Assembly: GCA_963765295.1 (NCBI GenBank)
Contig: CAVXVO010000004.1
Span: 496,001 to 560,000 of the forward strand
Direction of reading: 5' to 3'
Source: PALSA-612 sp963765295
GTDB taxonomy: Bacteria > Actinomycetota > Thermoleophilia > Gaiellales > Gaiellaceae
DNA length: 64,000 nt
Shown: piece by piece, positions 1-8,908 of the stretch
Numbering within the stretch: the first letter of the stretch is position 1
Layout: every line of letters begins with the position of its first letter
The notes under the pieces: generated by a model
What the model saw: the letters and a program-made list of their open reading frames with translations, nothing else
Told to the model about the DNA's origin: nothing
Database searches by the model: none
Position numbers and translations under genes: made by a program

Positions 1-2
1 GG

Positions 3-365
3 GAGCTCGCGCTCGTCGACCGTGACTCGCGGACCTTCCACGACGGCGTCCGGATCGTCGACGTCGAGGCAGCCACTGACGTCGACTCGCAATCCTTGCT
101 TCCCGGCCTGACGGCCCCGGTGTTCCTCGGCGACGGGACGCTCGTCGCGCTCGCGAACTGCTGCATCGGGAAGCAGCGGATGGCGAGCGTCGACACGGCC
201 AGCGGCACGCGCACGGCGTTCGCGACGCTGCCCGAGCCGCCGGAGTCGTTGCGCCGCATCGCGCCAGGATCGTTCGTGACGACGACGCCTGACGGGTACC
301 TGATCGTCTTCGCCAAGGGGAAGGTGATGCGCATCGCCACCGGGTTCTACGCCGTCAGCGGCTGA
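3..365 (+). CDS. Hypothetical protein, 5' end outside the window
   Basis: The frame is open from the left edge to the TGA at 363-365, giving the last 120 residues of a longer protein. An ATG or GTG-type internal start at 96 is possible but the frame continues upstream without a stop, so I treat the gene as truncated by the window. The visible part has short beta-strand-like segments with two adjacent cysteines (NCCIGK) and no membrane segment, compatible with the end of a beta-propeller or extracytoplasmic domain, but no family is recognised. It ends 20 bases before the MMPL gene. Confidence 0.55.
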   Translation, partial: ELALVDRDSRTFHDGVRIVDVEAATDVDSQSLLPGLTAPVFLGDGTLVALANCCIGKQRMASVDTASGTRTAFATLPEPPESLRRIAPGSFVTTTPDGYLIVFAKGKVMRIATGFYAVSG

Positions 366-373
366 GCGCGCGG

Positions 374-379
374 CAGACT
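374..379 (+). promoter_or_regulatory. Putative -10 box of the MMPL gene (leaderless)
   Basis: CAGACT lies exactly six bases before the GTG at 386, the spacing seen before a dozen other genes here. No Shine-Dalgarno sequence fits between. Inference: transcription starts at or next to the start codon. Confidence 0.35.
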
Positions 380-385
380 GGCCCC

Positions 386-2695
386 GTGAACCTCGCGGAG
401 CGTGCCGGGCGCTGGAGCGCCGCCCACTGGAAGACCGCGTTCGTCGCCTGGATCTGCTTCGCCGCGATCTTCTACTTCCTCGGGAACGCGGCCGGCACGG
501 TCAAGCTCGCCGACGCCGACACCGGCTCGGGCGAGACGGCGCGCGCGCAGTCGATCCTCAAGCACGCGAACTTCACGCAGAAGGCGACCGAGGAGGTGCT
601 CGTCCAGAGCCCGACCCTCACCGTCGGATCGCCCGCGTTCCGCAAGGCGATCCGTGACGTCGAGGGGCGCCTGCGCGCGTTCCCGGTCATCGACCTGATC
701 CGCTCGCCGCTCGACCCGGCCCAGCGCGGCCTCGTGTCCAGGGACCGCCACTCCGCGCTCGTGCAGTTCGAGATGCGCGAGGTGAGCCAGGTCGCGCGGA
801 GCCACGTCCAGCCGATCCTCGACGCGGTCGCGGCCGAGCAGAAGGCCCATCCCGGCATCACGATCGAGGAGTTCGGCCTCGCGAGCTCGGCGCACGTCCT
901 GAACAAGACGGTCGGCGACGACTTCCGCAAGGCCGAGCAGCTCACGGTGCCGATCACGCTCGTCATCCTCCTGTTCGCGTTCGGCGCACTCGTCGCTGCG
1001 CTCCTGCCCGTCGGGCTCGCGTTCACGGGCTTCCTGGGAGCGCTCGGCGTCAGCGCCCTCGTCAGCCACCTGCAGGGATCGTCGGACGCGACCAACTCGG
1101 TGATCCTGCTCATGGGCATGGCGGTCGGCGTCGACTACTCGCTGTTCTACCTGCGGCGTGAGCGGGAGGAGCGACGGCGCGGCCGGCCTCCACGCGAGGC
1201 GCTGCGCGTGACGGCGGCCACGTCCGGCCAGGCCGTGCTCGTCTCGGGCCTGACCGTGTTGATCGCCATGGCCGGGATGCTGCTCGCCGGCAACCCCGTC
1301 TTCACGTCGATCGGGATCGGGACGATGATCATGATCTCGGTCGCGATCGTCGGCTCGCTCACGATTCTCCCGGCGCTGCTGTCGAAGCTCGAGGACCGTG
1401 TCGACCGCGGGCGGATCCCGTACGTGTCGCGGTTCGTCCGCGCAGACGGCGAGTCCCGCTTCTGGGGCGCCGTCGTCTCGGCGGTGATGCGGAGACCGGC
1501 GCTCGCGCTCTGCGCCGCGGCCGCGGGCCTGCTCGCGCTCGCGATCCCGGCCCTCGGGATGCACACCCGCCTCCTCAGCTACACCGACCTACCGCGGAGC
1601 CTTCCGGTGATCAGGGCCTACAGCGACATCCAGGCGGCGTTCCCCGGCGCGCAGACCCCGGCCGAGGTCGTCGTCAAGGCGCCGAACGTGCGTGCGCCGC
1701 AGGTCGTCGCGGCCGGCGAGCAACTCGTCCGCCGGGCGCTCGCGACGCCCTACATGAAGCTTCCCGTCTCCGCCACGATCAGCCCGGACGGCACCGTGGC
1801 GCGGATCAACATCCCTCTCGTCGGAAACGGCAGCGACGCGAGCTCTGATCACGCGCTCCAGCTCCTGCGCCGAACGCTGATCCCGGCCACGCTCGGCAAG
1901 GTTCCGGGCGTCGAGACGGCCGTGACCGGCATCACCGCCGGAACGAAGGACTTCAACGACCAGATGAAGAGCCGTGCACCGATCATCTTCGCGTTCGTGC
2001 TCGGACTCGCGTTCTGCCTGCTCCTGCTCACATTCCGCTCGATCGTGATCCCGATCAAGGCGATCCTGCTCAACCTGGTTTCGGTGTTCGCCGCCTACGG
2101 CGCGCTGGTGCTGATCTTCCAGAACCACTGGGCCGAGGGGATCCTCGGGTTCCACTCGAACGGCGCGGTCGTGTCGTGGCTGCCGATGTTCCTGTTCGTC
2201 GTCCTGTTCGCCCTGTCGATGGATTACCACATCTTCATCCTGAGCCGGGTCAAGGAGCTCGTGGACGCGGGCATGCCGACCGAGCAGGCGGTCGAGCGCG
2301 CGGTGAAGGCGACGGCAGGGACGGTGACGAGCGCGGCCGTCGTCATGGTGGCCGTGTTCGCCGTGTTCGCCTCGCTCCGCTCGCTCGACATCAAGCAGAT
2401 GGGCGTCGGCCTCGCGATCGCCGTGTTCCTGGACGCCACGATCGTCCGCGCCGTCCTGCTGCCGGCCGGGATGAAGCTGCTCGGCGACTGGAACTGGTAC
2501 CTGCCGCGATGGCTCGACTGGCTGCCGTCGCTGTCGGCCGCGGGCCACGCGGCGCCCGAGCCTGCCCGGCGCTCAGCCGACGAGCTCGACCTCGCCCGAC
2601 TCGACGGCGCGCCCGTCGACGAGGAGGCGGCCCTGCCGGTCGAGCCCGCCGCCCACGCCCTCGAGGCCGTCGACCGAGACGCGGCGGCCACGTAG
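386..2695 (+). CDS. MMPL/RND-family transporter
   Basis: A 769-residue membrane protein of the MMPL (RND superfamily) type, which exports lipids or hydrophobic compounds using the proton gradient. It has the usual duplicated plan: a first membrane helix near residues 18-36, an extracytoplasmic domain to about 180, five to six helices to about 330, then a second helix, extracytoplasmic domain and helix bundle ending near 700. Motif-like stretches MGMAVGVDYSLFYLRRERE and ALSMDYHIFILSRVKE correspond to the conserved GxxxDY signatures of helix 4 in each half. The GTG at 386 is preceded by a -10-like box. The last 41 codons overlap the opposite-strand birA gene, so the acidic C-terminal tail may be poorly conserved. 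Substrate cannot be inferred. Confidence 0.9.
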   Translation: MNLAERAGRWSAAHWKTAFVAWICFAAIFYFLGNAAGTVKLADADTGSGETARAQSILKHANFTQKATEEVLVQSPTLTVGSPAFRKAIRDVEGRLRAFPVIDLIRSPLDPAQRGLVSRDRHSALVQFEMREVSQVARSHVQPILDAVAAEQKAHPGITIEEFGLASSAHVLNKTVGDDFRKAEQLTVPITLVILLFAFGALVAALLPVGLAFTGFLGALGVSALVSHLQGSSDATNSVILLMGMAVGVDYSLFYLRREREERRRGRPPREALRVTAATSGQAVLVSGLTVLIAMAGMLLAGNPVFTSIGIGTMIMISVAIVGSLTILPALLSKLEDRVDRGRIPYVSRFVRADGESRFWGAVVSAVMRRPALALCAAAAGLLALAIPALGMHTRLLSYTDLPRSLPVIRAYSDIQAAFPGAQTPAEVVVKAPNVRAPQVVAAGEQLVRRALATPYMKLPVSATISPDGTVARINIPLVGNGSDASSDHALQLLRRTLIPATLGKVPGVETAVTGITAGTKDFNDQMKSRAPIIFAFVLGLAFCLLLLTFRSIVIPIKAILLNLVSVFAAYGALVLIFQNHWAEGILGFHSNGAVVSWLPMFLFVVLFALSMDYHIFILSRVKELVDAGMPTEQAVERAVKATAGTVTSAAVVMVAVFAVFASLRSLDIKQMGVGLAIAVFLDATIVRAVLLPAGMKLLGDWNWYLPRWLDWLPSLSAAGHAAPEPARRSADELDLARLDGAPVDEEAALPVEPAAHALEAVDRDAAAT

Positions 2696-3307
2696 GAAGT
2701 CACGCGAGCCGATGCCGTCGAAGACGGCGTTCAGGCCGCCCGTCACCCAGGCGTCGTAGTGCCGCTCGAGCCGGACGAGCAGGTCGGCGACCAGCGGCGC
2801 GCGATCGCGGGCGACGCCGTCGACGGTGCGAAGCGACGCCGCCGGCACGCGCGCGTCCGCCGGAAGCTCGTCGCGGGTCTGGTTCACGTTCAGCCCGATC
2901 CCGAGCACGACGATCCCGTCGTGCGCCTCGGCGAGCAGGCCCGCGACCTTGCGCCGGTCGACCATCACGTCGTTCGGCCACTTGATCTGCGCCGAGAGGT
3001 CGAGGGCAGCCTCCACCGCCTCGGCCACGGCCAGGCCGCCGACGAGCGAGAGCTGCTGGATCGGTGCGCCCTCCGGCGGCCGCAGGAGCACCGAGAGCTG
3101 GATCGCCGTGCCACCCGGAGCCGTCCAGCGCCGGCCGAGCCGACCGCGACCCGCCGTCTGCACGTCGGCCACGGCGACGGCGCCCTCCGGGTCGTCCGCA
3201 CCGACGAGCACCTGCGTGGTCTCTGTCTCTTCCTCGTAGCGATACGGCCGGCCAAAGCGCCCCGTCAACAGCGACTCGACGGCCGACGGAGCGAGCGAAC
3301 CGCCCAT
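2573..3307 (-). CDS. birA: Biotin--[acetyl-CoA-carboxylase] ligase
   Basis: A 244-residue BirA-type ligase that activates biotin with ATP and attaches it to the lysine of biotin carboxyl carrier domains. The biotinyl-AMP loop GRGRLGRRW is near residue 53 and the catalytic KWPNDV motif near residue 110, followed by GIGLNVN. There is no N-terminal winged helix, so this is the monofunctional (group I) type without repressor activity. The C-terminal small domain ends with a short beta barrel. The ATG at 3307 overlaps the TGA of the upstream alcohol dehydrogenase (TGATG), indicating translational coupling. Its 3' end runs 123 bases into the convergent MMPL gene. Confidence 0.92.
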   Translation of the reverse strand: MGGSLAPSAVESLLTGRFGRPYRYEEETETTQVLVGADDPEGAVAVADVQTAGRGRLGRRWTAPGGTAIQLSVLLRPPEGAPIQQLSLVGGLAVAEAVEAALDLSAQIKWPNDVMVDRRKVAGLLAEAHDGIVVLGIGLNVNQTRDELPADARVPAASLRTVDGVARDRAPLVADLLVRLERHYDAWVTGGLNAVFDGIGSRDFLRGRRVSVDGLEGVGGGLDRQGRLLVDGRAVESGEVELVG

Positions 3308-4416
3308 CAGTGGAACTCGATCACGGTGCGGATGCCTTCCTGGCGCTCCATGGCGTGGAAGGCCTCGTTCACGTCGTCGAGGGCGATGCGACTCGTGACG
3401 AGCCGGTCGACGTCGATCTCGCCCGCCAGCCAGCGGTCGACGAGCTGCGGCACTTGCGTGCGGCCCTTGACCCCGCCGAAGGAGGTGCCGGCGACGCGAC
3501 GGCCCGTGATCAGGAGCCGTGGCACGAGGTCGAGCGTCTCCCCCTTGCCGGCGACGCCGCACATCGTCGCGAGGCCCCAGGCCTCGCGCGCGGACTCGAC
3601 CGCCTGGCGCATGACGGCGACGTTCCCGGTCGCCTCGAAGGTGTAGTCGGCGCCGAACCCGCCGGTCTCGCCACGGATCCAGTCGACCGTGTCGTCGGCG
3701 GCAGCACGCGTGTCGGTGGCGCCGTGGTGGCGCGCCTCGGCGAGCCGTTCCTCCGAGAGGTCGATCGCGACGATCCGCTCGGCGCCCGCGAGCCGGCAGC
3801 CGATCACGCAGCCGAGGCCGACGAGGCCGCAGCCGAAGACGACGCAGGTCGAGCCGGGCTCGACGTGGGCCGTGTAGAGCGCGGCGCCGATGCCGGTCGA
3901 AAGCCCGCAGGCGAACGGCGCGCAGCCGGCGAGCGGCGCCTCGGGATCGACCTTCGCGAGCGCGATCTCGGGGATGACGGCGTACTCGGCGAACGTCGAC
4001 GTGCCCATGAAGTGGCGCAGCGGCTCGCCGTTCCGCGCGAGCCGGGCCGTGCCGTCGGGCAGATAGCCGAGCCCCTGCTGGTCGCGGATCGCGACGCAGC
4101 GGTTCGTCCGCGGGCTGCGGCAGTGGACGCATTCGCCGCACTCCGGCGCGAAGAGCGTGACGACGTGGTCGCCGGGCGCGACGAGCCCGCGGCCGCCCTC
4201 GCCCACGCGCTCGACCACGCCGGCCCCCTCGTGGCCGAGGACGCACGGCGCGTAGCCGGTGGGATCGGCGCCGGAGGCGGTGTAGAGATCGGTGTGGCAG
4301 ACGCCGCAGGCCGCGAGCCGGACGAGCGCCTCTCCGGCCTTCGGCTCGGAGAGGTCGACCTCCTGGACGGCGAGCGGCTGCCCGAACTCCTCCAGAACGG
4401 CGGCGCGGATCTTCAC
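3307..4416 (-). CDS. Zinc-dependent (class III-like) alcohol dehydrogenase
   Basis: A 369-residue MDR-superfamily dehydrogenase. Catalytic zinc ligands are seen in CGVCHTD and GHEGAGVVE, the structural zinc cysteines in the CGECVHC segment near residues 91-100, and the NAD-binding Rossmann motif in VFGCGLVGLGC near residue 193. The length and the FMGTSTFAEY segment resemble class III dehydrogenases that oxidise thiol adducts of formaldehyde (glutathione or mycothiol), but the substrate is not proven. If it does act on formaldehyde adducts it could feed formate to the formate dehydrogenase nearby; that is inference. Start GTG at 4416 follows a TACGAT box by six bases; the stop overlaps birA. 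Confidence 0.85.
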   Translation of the reverse strand: MKIRAAVLEEFGQPLAVQEVDLSEPKAGEALVRLAACGVCHTDLYTASGADPTGYAPCVLGHEGAGVVERVGEGGRGLVAPGDHVVTLFAPECGECVHCRSPRTNRCVAIRDQQGLGYLPDGTARLARNGEPLRHFMGTSTFAEYAVIPEIALAKVDPEAPLAGCAPFACGLSTGIGAALYTAHVEPGSTCVVFGCGLVGLGCVIGCRLAGAERIVAIDLSEERLAEARHHGATDTRAAADDTVDWIRGETGGFGADYTFEATGNVAVMRQAVESAREAWGLATMCGVAGKGETLDLVPRLLITGRRVAGTSFGGVKGRTQVPQLVDRWLAGEIDVDRLVTSRIALDDVNEAFHAMERQEGIRTVIEFH

Positions 4417-4422
4417 GCCGGG

Positions 4423-4428
4423 ATCGTA
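4423..4428 (-). promoter_or_regulatory. Putative -10 box of the alcohol dehydrogenase gene
   Basis: On the minus strand TACGAT is followed by six bases and then the GTG start at 4416. No ribosome binding site is visible, so the transcript is likely leaderless. Confidence 0.4.
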
Positions 4429-4462
4429 GTCGGCAGCCCTTCCGGCGCCTGTGGGTGTTCGG

Positions 4463-6175
4463 TCAGGCCACCTTGACGGAGAAGGAGCGGCTGACCCTCA
4501 CGCCCTTGTAGCTCTCCGCGATCGTGCCCGTGAAGTTGTCACCCTTGGCCGACCGGGGAAGGCTCCAGGTACAGCTCGCCACGCCGCTCGCGGCCGTCGA
4601 CCGGTGTGTTGTGCCGAACGGCTTCCCCTCGAGCTTGGCCGTGCACGAGAGCGACCCCTTGACGCCCTTGCCGGCACTCTTGACCGTGAAGGAGGCCGTG
4701 AACGACTTGCCGGCCGTGGCCTTTACGACCGAGAACTGGCTCACACTCAGCTTCGGCTTCGGCTTCGGCTTCGGTTTGGGCTTGGGCTTCGGGGGGGCTG
4801 TCGCCGTGATCGTCTTGGTTGCGGTCGCCGTCGCGCCGGCGTCGTCGGTGACCGTGAGCTTCGCCGTGAAGGTGCCGGCCTGAGCGTACGAGTGGTTCGC
4901 GGTCGCCCCCGTCGCGGTGCCGCCGTCGCCGAAGTCCCAGGCGTACGCGGCGACCTGTCCGTCGGAGTCGGTGGATGCCGACGCGTCGAAGCTGACGGCC
5001 AGCGGAGAGCGGCCGCTCTCGGGACTCGCGGTGAACGAGGCGGAGGGCGCCCGGTTGGCGATCTTGCGCACCCGGTTGTTCGCGAAGTCGGAAACGATGA
5101 CGTTTCCGCTCGGATCCGCGTCGACGTCGACCGGAATGTTGAGTTGGGCCGCGCTGGCCGGTCCCCCGTCGCCGGAGAAGCCGACAGACCCGGTCCCGGC
5201 TACCGTCGTGATCGTCCCGCCCGGCGTCACCTTACGGACGCGGGAGTTGTCCCCGTCGGCGATGTAGACATTGCCTCCGCGATCCACCGTGACGCCGTAA
5301 GGGCCATTGAGCTTCGCGGCTGTCGCCGGCCCGCCGTCGCCCGAGAAGCCGGCCGTTCCTGTCCCGGCGAACGTCGTGATCGTGCCGTCGGTGCTCACCC
5401 GGCGAACCCGTTGGTTGGCCAAGTCGGCGATGTAGACGTTGCCGGCCGCGTCGAGGTCGACGTCGACGGGCAAGTTGAGCTGAGCCGAGGTCGCCTGACC
5501 GCCGTCCCCCGAGAAGCCGGCCGTCCCGGTACCGGCGATGGTCGTGATCGTCCCGTCCGCGGCGACTCTGCGGATGCGGTGGTTGCCCGAGTCCGCAATG
5601 AAGACGTTGCCGCCTCCATCCACGGCGAGGCCGTAGACGAGGGACAGCTGCGCTGACGTCGCCTGCCCGCCGTCGCCCGAGTAGCCCGCCGTGCCGGTGC
5701 CGGCGACGGTCGTGATGTTGCCGTCGGCCGTGACCTTGCGGACACGGTAGTTCAGGCTGTCTGCGATGAAGAGGTTCCCGGCCGCGTCGACCGCAACGCC
5801 GATCGGAGTCTTCAGCTGCGCCGAGATCGCCTGCCCGCCGTCGCCCGAGTAGCCCGCCGTGCTCGTGCCGGCAACCGTCGCGATCGTTCCGGCGGGAGTG
5901 ACCTTGCGGACGCGGCTGTTGCCCTGGTCGGCGATGTAGACGTTCCCCGAGGAGTCGGCGGCGACGCGGTACGGCAAAACCAGCTGCGCCGATGTCGCCT
6001 GGCCGCCGTCACCCGAGAAGCCGGGCGCGCCGCTGCCGGCGATCGTCGTGATCGTGTCGCTACCGACGACGCCGATCGCGCTCGGAACAGCCAGCACGGC
6101 TGCCGCCACGACCAGCGGAAGAACAACCCTCGCCTGCCTCACTCTCTGCCCCCTTCGGAGCAGGCTTCGTATCAC
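4463..6175 (-). CDS. Secreted NHL-repeat beta-propeller with PKD domain
   Basis: A 570-residue exported protein. Residues 1-35 are an N-terminal arginine-rich stretch plus hydrophobic segment typical of a signal peptide. Six near-identical NHL repeats of about 56 residues follow to about residue 372, each carrying a version of AGTGTAGFSGDGGQATSAQL and GNVYIADxxNxRVRKV, enough to build a six-bladed propeller. Next come a PKD domain (AYAWDFGDGG near 412), a PPKPKPKPKPKPKPK linker near 460 and a C-terminal beta-rich domain of about 90 residues with two cysteines. Such proteins act outside the cell in adhesion or ligand binding; the ligand is unknown. It lies between the alcohol dehydrogenase and fdhA genes on the same strand. 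Confidence 0.85.
   Translation of the reverse strand: MIRSLLRRGQRVRQARVVLPLVVAAAVLAVPSAIGVVGSDTITTIAGSGAPGFSGDGGQATSAQLVLPYRVAADSSGNVYIADQGNSRVRKVTPAGTIATVAGTSTAGYSGDGGQAISAQLKTPIGVAVDAAGNLFIADSLNYRVRKVTADGNITTVAGTGTAGYSGDGGQATSAQLSLVYGLAVDGGGNVFIADSGNHRIRRVAADGTITTIAGTGTAGFSGDGGQATSAQLNLPVDVDLDAAGNVYIADLANQRVRRVSTDGTITTFAGTGTAGFSGDGGPATAAKLNGPYGVTVDRGGNVYIADGDNSRVRKVTPGGTITTVAGTGSVGFSGDGGPASAAQLNIPVDVDADPSGNVIVSDFANNRVRKIANRAPSASFTASPESGRSPLAVSFDASASTDSDGQVAAYAWDFGDGGTATGATANHSYAQAGTFTAKLTVTDDAGATATATKTITATAPPKPKPKPKPKPKPKLSVSQFSVVKATAGKSFTASFTVKSAGKGVKGSLSCTAKLEGKPFGTTHRSTAASGVASCTWSLPRSAKGDNFTGTIAESYKGVRVSRSFSVKVA
5060..6055 (-). repeat. Six tandem ~168-bp coding repeats (NHL blades)
   Basis: Within the NHL gene the SGDGGQATSAQL-coding segment recurs six times at about 168-171 bp spacing with high DNA identity, e.g. 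the unit containing gccgtcgcccgag. This is recent intragenic duplication and can cause assembly collapse or copy-number variation. Confidence 0.8.
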
Positions 6176-6190
6176 CGCTCGGTATGGGCG

Positions 6191-8908
6191 TCAAGCGAGC
6201 GCTTCGACGCGCACCGCGCTGACCTTGTACTCGGGCGTGCCGATCAGCGGGTCGCCGACGTCGTGCGTCAGCCAGTTCACCTTCGCCTGCGCGAAGTGGA
6301 GCGCCATCCAGACGAGGCCCGGGTAGACGCGATCCGAGATCGACGCCCGTGCTTCGAGGTCGCCGCGGCGCGACACGAGCCGGGCCCAGTCGCCCTCGGC
6401 CAGACCCAGCGCGGACGCGTCCTCGAGCGAGATCTCGAAGAACGGGTCCACCTGCTTGTCGGTGATCCCGGCCTCGCGCATCGTCATCGTCGCCGAGTTG
6501 TAGTGATAGAGCGTGCGGCCGGTCGAGAGCGTCAGCGGGTACTCGGCGTCGGGGAGCTCGATCGGCGGCTGGTACTCGACGGGCCAGAGCTTGCCTCTCC
6601 CGTTCGGCCGCGCCGGTCGCGGCGCGTGCAGGATCTTCGAGCCCGGGTCGTCTCGATCGAGGCACGGCCACTGGATGCCCTGCTCCTCGAGCCGGTCGTA
6701 GCGGATGCCGTACCAGTTCGGGCACAGGTCGGCGAGCTCGTTCCAGACCGACTCGGCGTCCGCGTACTCGGGCCACGAAGCGCCCATCGCCCGCGCGAGC
6801 TGGACGACGATGTCGCGGTCGACCCGCGCCTCGCCCGGGCAGGGCACGCCGGCACGCACACGGTTCACGCGGCGCTCCGTGTTCGTGAACGTCCCGTCCT
6901 TCTCCGCGAAGCTCGACGCCGGGAAGACGACGTCTGCGTGCTTCTCGGTCAGCTCGTTCAGGAACAGATCCTGCGCGACCACGAACTCGACGTGCTCGAA
7001 GCCCTCGTCGACGTGCTTGGCGTTCGGCTCGGTGTGCCCGGGGTTCTCGCCGACCAGGTAGAGCGCCTTCGTCCGTCCGTCGTGGAGCCCGGAGATGATC
7101 TGGTCGAGCCGGTAGCCCGGCGTCTCGGGGACGTCCACGCCCCAGGCCGCGGCGAACTTCGCGCGCACCTCGGGGTCGTCGGCGGACTGGTAACCGGGGT
7201 AGTACGCCGGGTTGGCGCCGGAGTCGTTCAGCCCCTGGACGTTGTTCTGGCCGCGCAGCGCGTTCAGACCGGTCGACTCGTAGCCCAGGTGGCCGGTCGC
7301 GAGGACGAGGTTGGAGAGCGACCAGATGTTGTCGACGGCGCAGGCGTGCTCGGTGATCCCGAGGGTGTAGAAGACCGCCGCGTGCCGCTCGGTCGCGTAC
7401 TCCCGCGCCGTGGCGCGGATGTCCTCGGCCGGCACCCCCGTGACCTGCTCGGCCGCCTCCGGCGTGTAGCGCTCGACGATCCGCCTCACGTCCTCGACGC
7501 CCTCGGTGTGCTCCGCGATGTAGGCGTCGTCCTGCAAGCCCTCTTCGAAGATCACGTGCAGCATCGCGTTGATCAGCCAGACGTCGCTGCCCGGCCGCAG
7601 CTGCAGGTGGCGCTTGGCGATCTTCGTCAGCCAGATCTTGCGCGGGTCGCAAACGACGAGCGTCGCGCCCTTGCGCACCGCCTTCTTCATCCGCAGCGCG
7701 AGCACCGGGTGCGCCTCGGTCGTGTTCGAGCCGATCACGAGCAGGAAGCGGCAGTCCTCGATCTCCGGGATCGAGTTGGTGCTTGCCCCTCTGCCCAACG
7801 ACCTGACCAGGCCGTAAAGAGTCGGCGCGTGTCAGGTGGCTTCGCAGGAGTGGATCGAGTTGGTCCCGATCACCCCCCGCGCCAGCTTCTGCAGCAGGTA
7901 GTTCTCCTCGTTCGTCAGGCGCGCCGAGGCGAGGATGCCGATCGACTGCGGGCCGTGGCGCTCACGGACGAGGGACAGTCCCTCGGCCGCGGCCCGGAGA
8001 GCCGTGTCCCAGTCGGCCGGGTGGAGCTCGCCGTCCTCGCCGCGGACGAGCGGGCGGGTCAGCCGGTCAGGGTGGTGAACGAAGTTGAACGCGAAGCGGC
8101 CCTTGACGCAGAGGTTGCCGTCGTTCGAGACGTAGCCCGGATCGGACGTGACCTTGACGATCCGCCGGGTCTCCGGGTCGACGTTGAGGTCGATCTGGCA
8201 ACCGACTCCGCAGAACGTGCACGTCGTCTTCGTCTTGACGAGCGCATGCTCGTGACCGGCCGGCGCTCCGCCGAGGAACTGCTCGTGGATCGCCCCCGTC
8301 GGGCACACGGAGAGGCAGCCACCGCAGAGCTCGCACTCGGTGTCGAGCCACGAGTGGCCGTGCGTCGGCACGACACGGGCCTCGGCACCCCGCCCCTCGA
8401 ACACGAGCGCCGAGCACTGCATGATCTCCTGCGTGTAGCGGACGCAGCGGTTGCACAGGATGCAGGCACCCGGGTCGTAGCCCATCAGCCGGTTGCGGTC
8501 CTCGTACGGCTCGCGGGTCGCATCCGGCAGGAGGAACGGCGCCTGCGCGTCGAGCTCCTCGGCCAGGTCGACGAGCTCGTTCGGCCGACCGCCCGGGTTC
8601 GGGCTCAGGTGCTCGGCGAGCAGCATCTCCGTCAGCGTCTTCCGCAGCGCCCCGTTCTCGCCGTTCGTCGAGACGACCATGCCCTCGCGCACGCGCTGGG
8701 CACAGGCAGGCACCGGCCGCGGCGCGCCCTCGAGGTCGACGAGGCACATGCGGCAGCCGCCGTAGGGATCGAGCTTGTCGTCGTGGCAGAGCGTCGGGAT
8801 GAACGTCCCGACCCGCGCGGCGGCGTGCACCAGCAGCTCGCCCTCCGGGGCCGAGACGCGCTTCCCGTCGAGCGTGAACTCGACCACGGCGCGGATCGTA
8901 CTCGTCAC
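6191..8908 (-). CDS. fdhA: Selenocysteine-containing formate dehydrogenase, alpha subunit
   Basis: Two same-frame ORFs are separated only by a TGA at 7834-7832. Read as selenocysteine they give one 905-residue protein. Order: NuoG-like [2Fe-2S] domain (CRMC near residue 53), a two-[4Fe-4S] ferredoxin module (CILCNRCVRY and CELCGGCLSVCP), the molybdopterin-domain [4Fe-4S] motif CTFCGVGC with a fourth cysteine in NLCVKGR, Sec359 in CEATUHAPT, then the bis-MGD domains and C-terminal MopB domain (LSTGRTLYHYN). Sec followed by His is the active site of formate dehydrogenases, oxidising formate to CO2. The His-Cys3 cluster usual after the 2Fe-2S domain appears lost (EHLSPNPGG). GTG start at 8908 overlaps the upstream TGA (GTGA). 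Partner: the NuoE/F-type subunit at 20715. No sel genes are in the window. Confidence 0.9.
7789..7821 (-). promoter_or_regulatory. SECIS-like hairpin for UGA decoding in fdhA
   Basis: Just after the TGA the minus strand can fold as CTCT-TT-ACGGCCT, loop GGTC, AGGTCGT-TGGGC-AGAG: a seven-base-pair upper stem with one G-U pair, an internal loop and a four-pair lower stem. The loop starts 24 bases after the TGA and contains GGU, matching the spacing and apical G/U expected for a bacterial SECIS bound by SelB. Confidence 0.75.
7832..7834 (-). other. In-frame TGA read as selenocysteine (Sec359)
   Basis: The codon lies between CEAT and HAPT, exactly where Sec or Cys sits in formate dehydrogenases. 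Both flanking halves are full-length, uninterrupted and in the same frame. Confidence 0.88.

Noticed and set aside
347..1564. Long opposite-strand frame over the MMPL gene (405 codons, Arg/Asp/Glu-rich)
   Set aside because: Typical shadow of a high-GC gene: low complexity, no domains, entirely antisense to a clear transporter.
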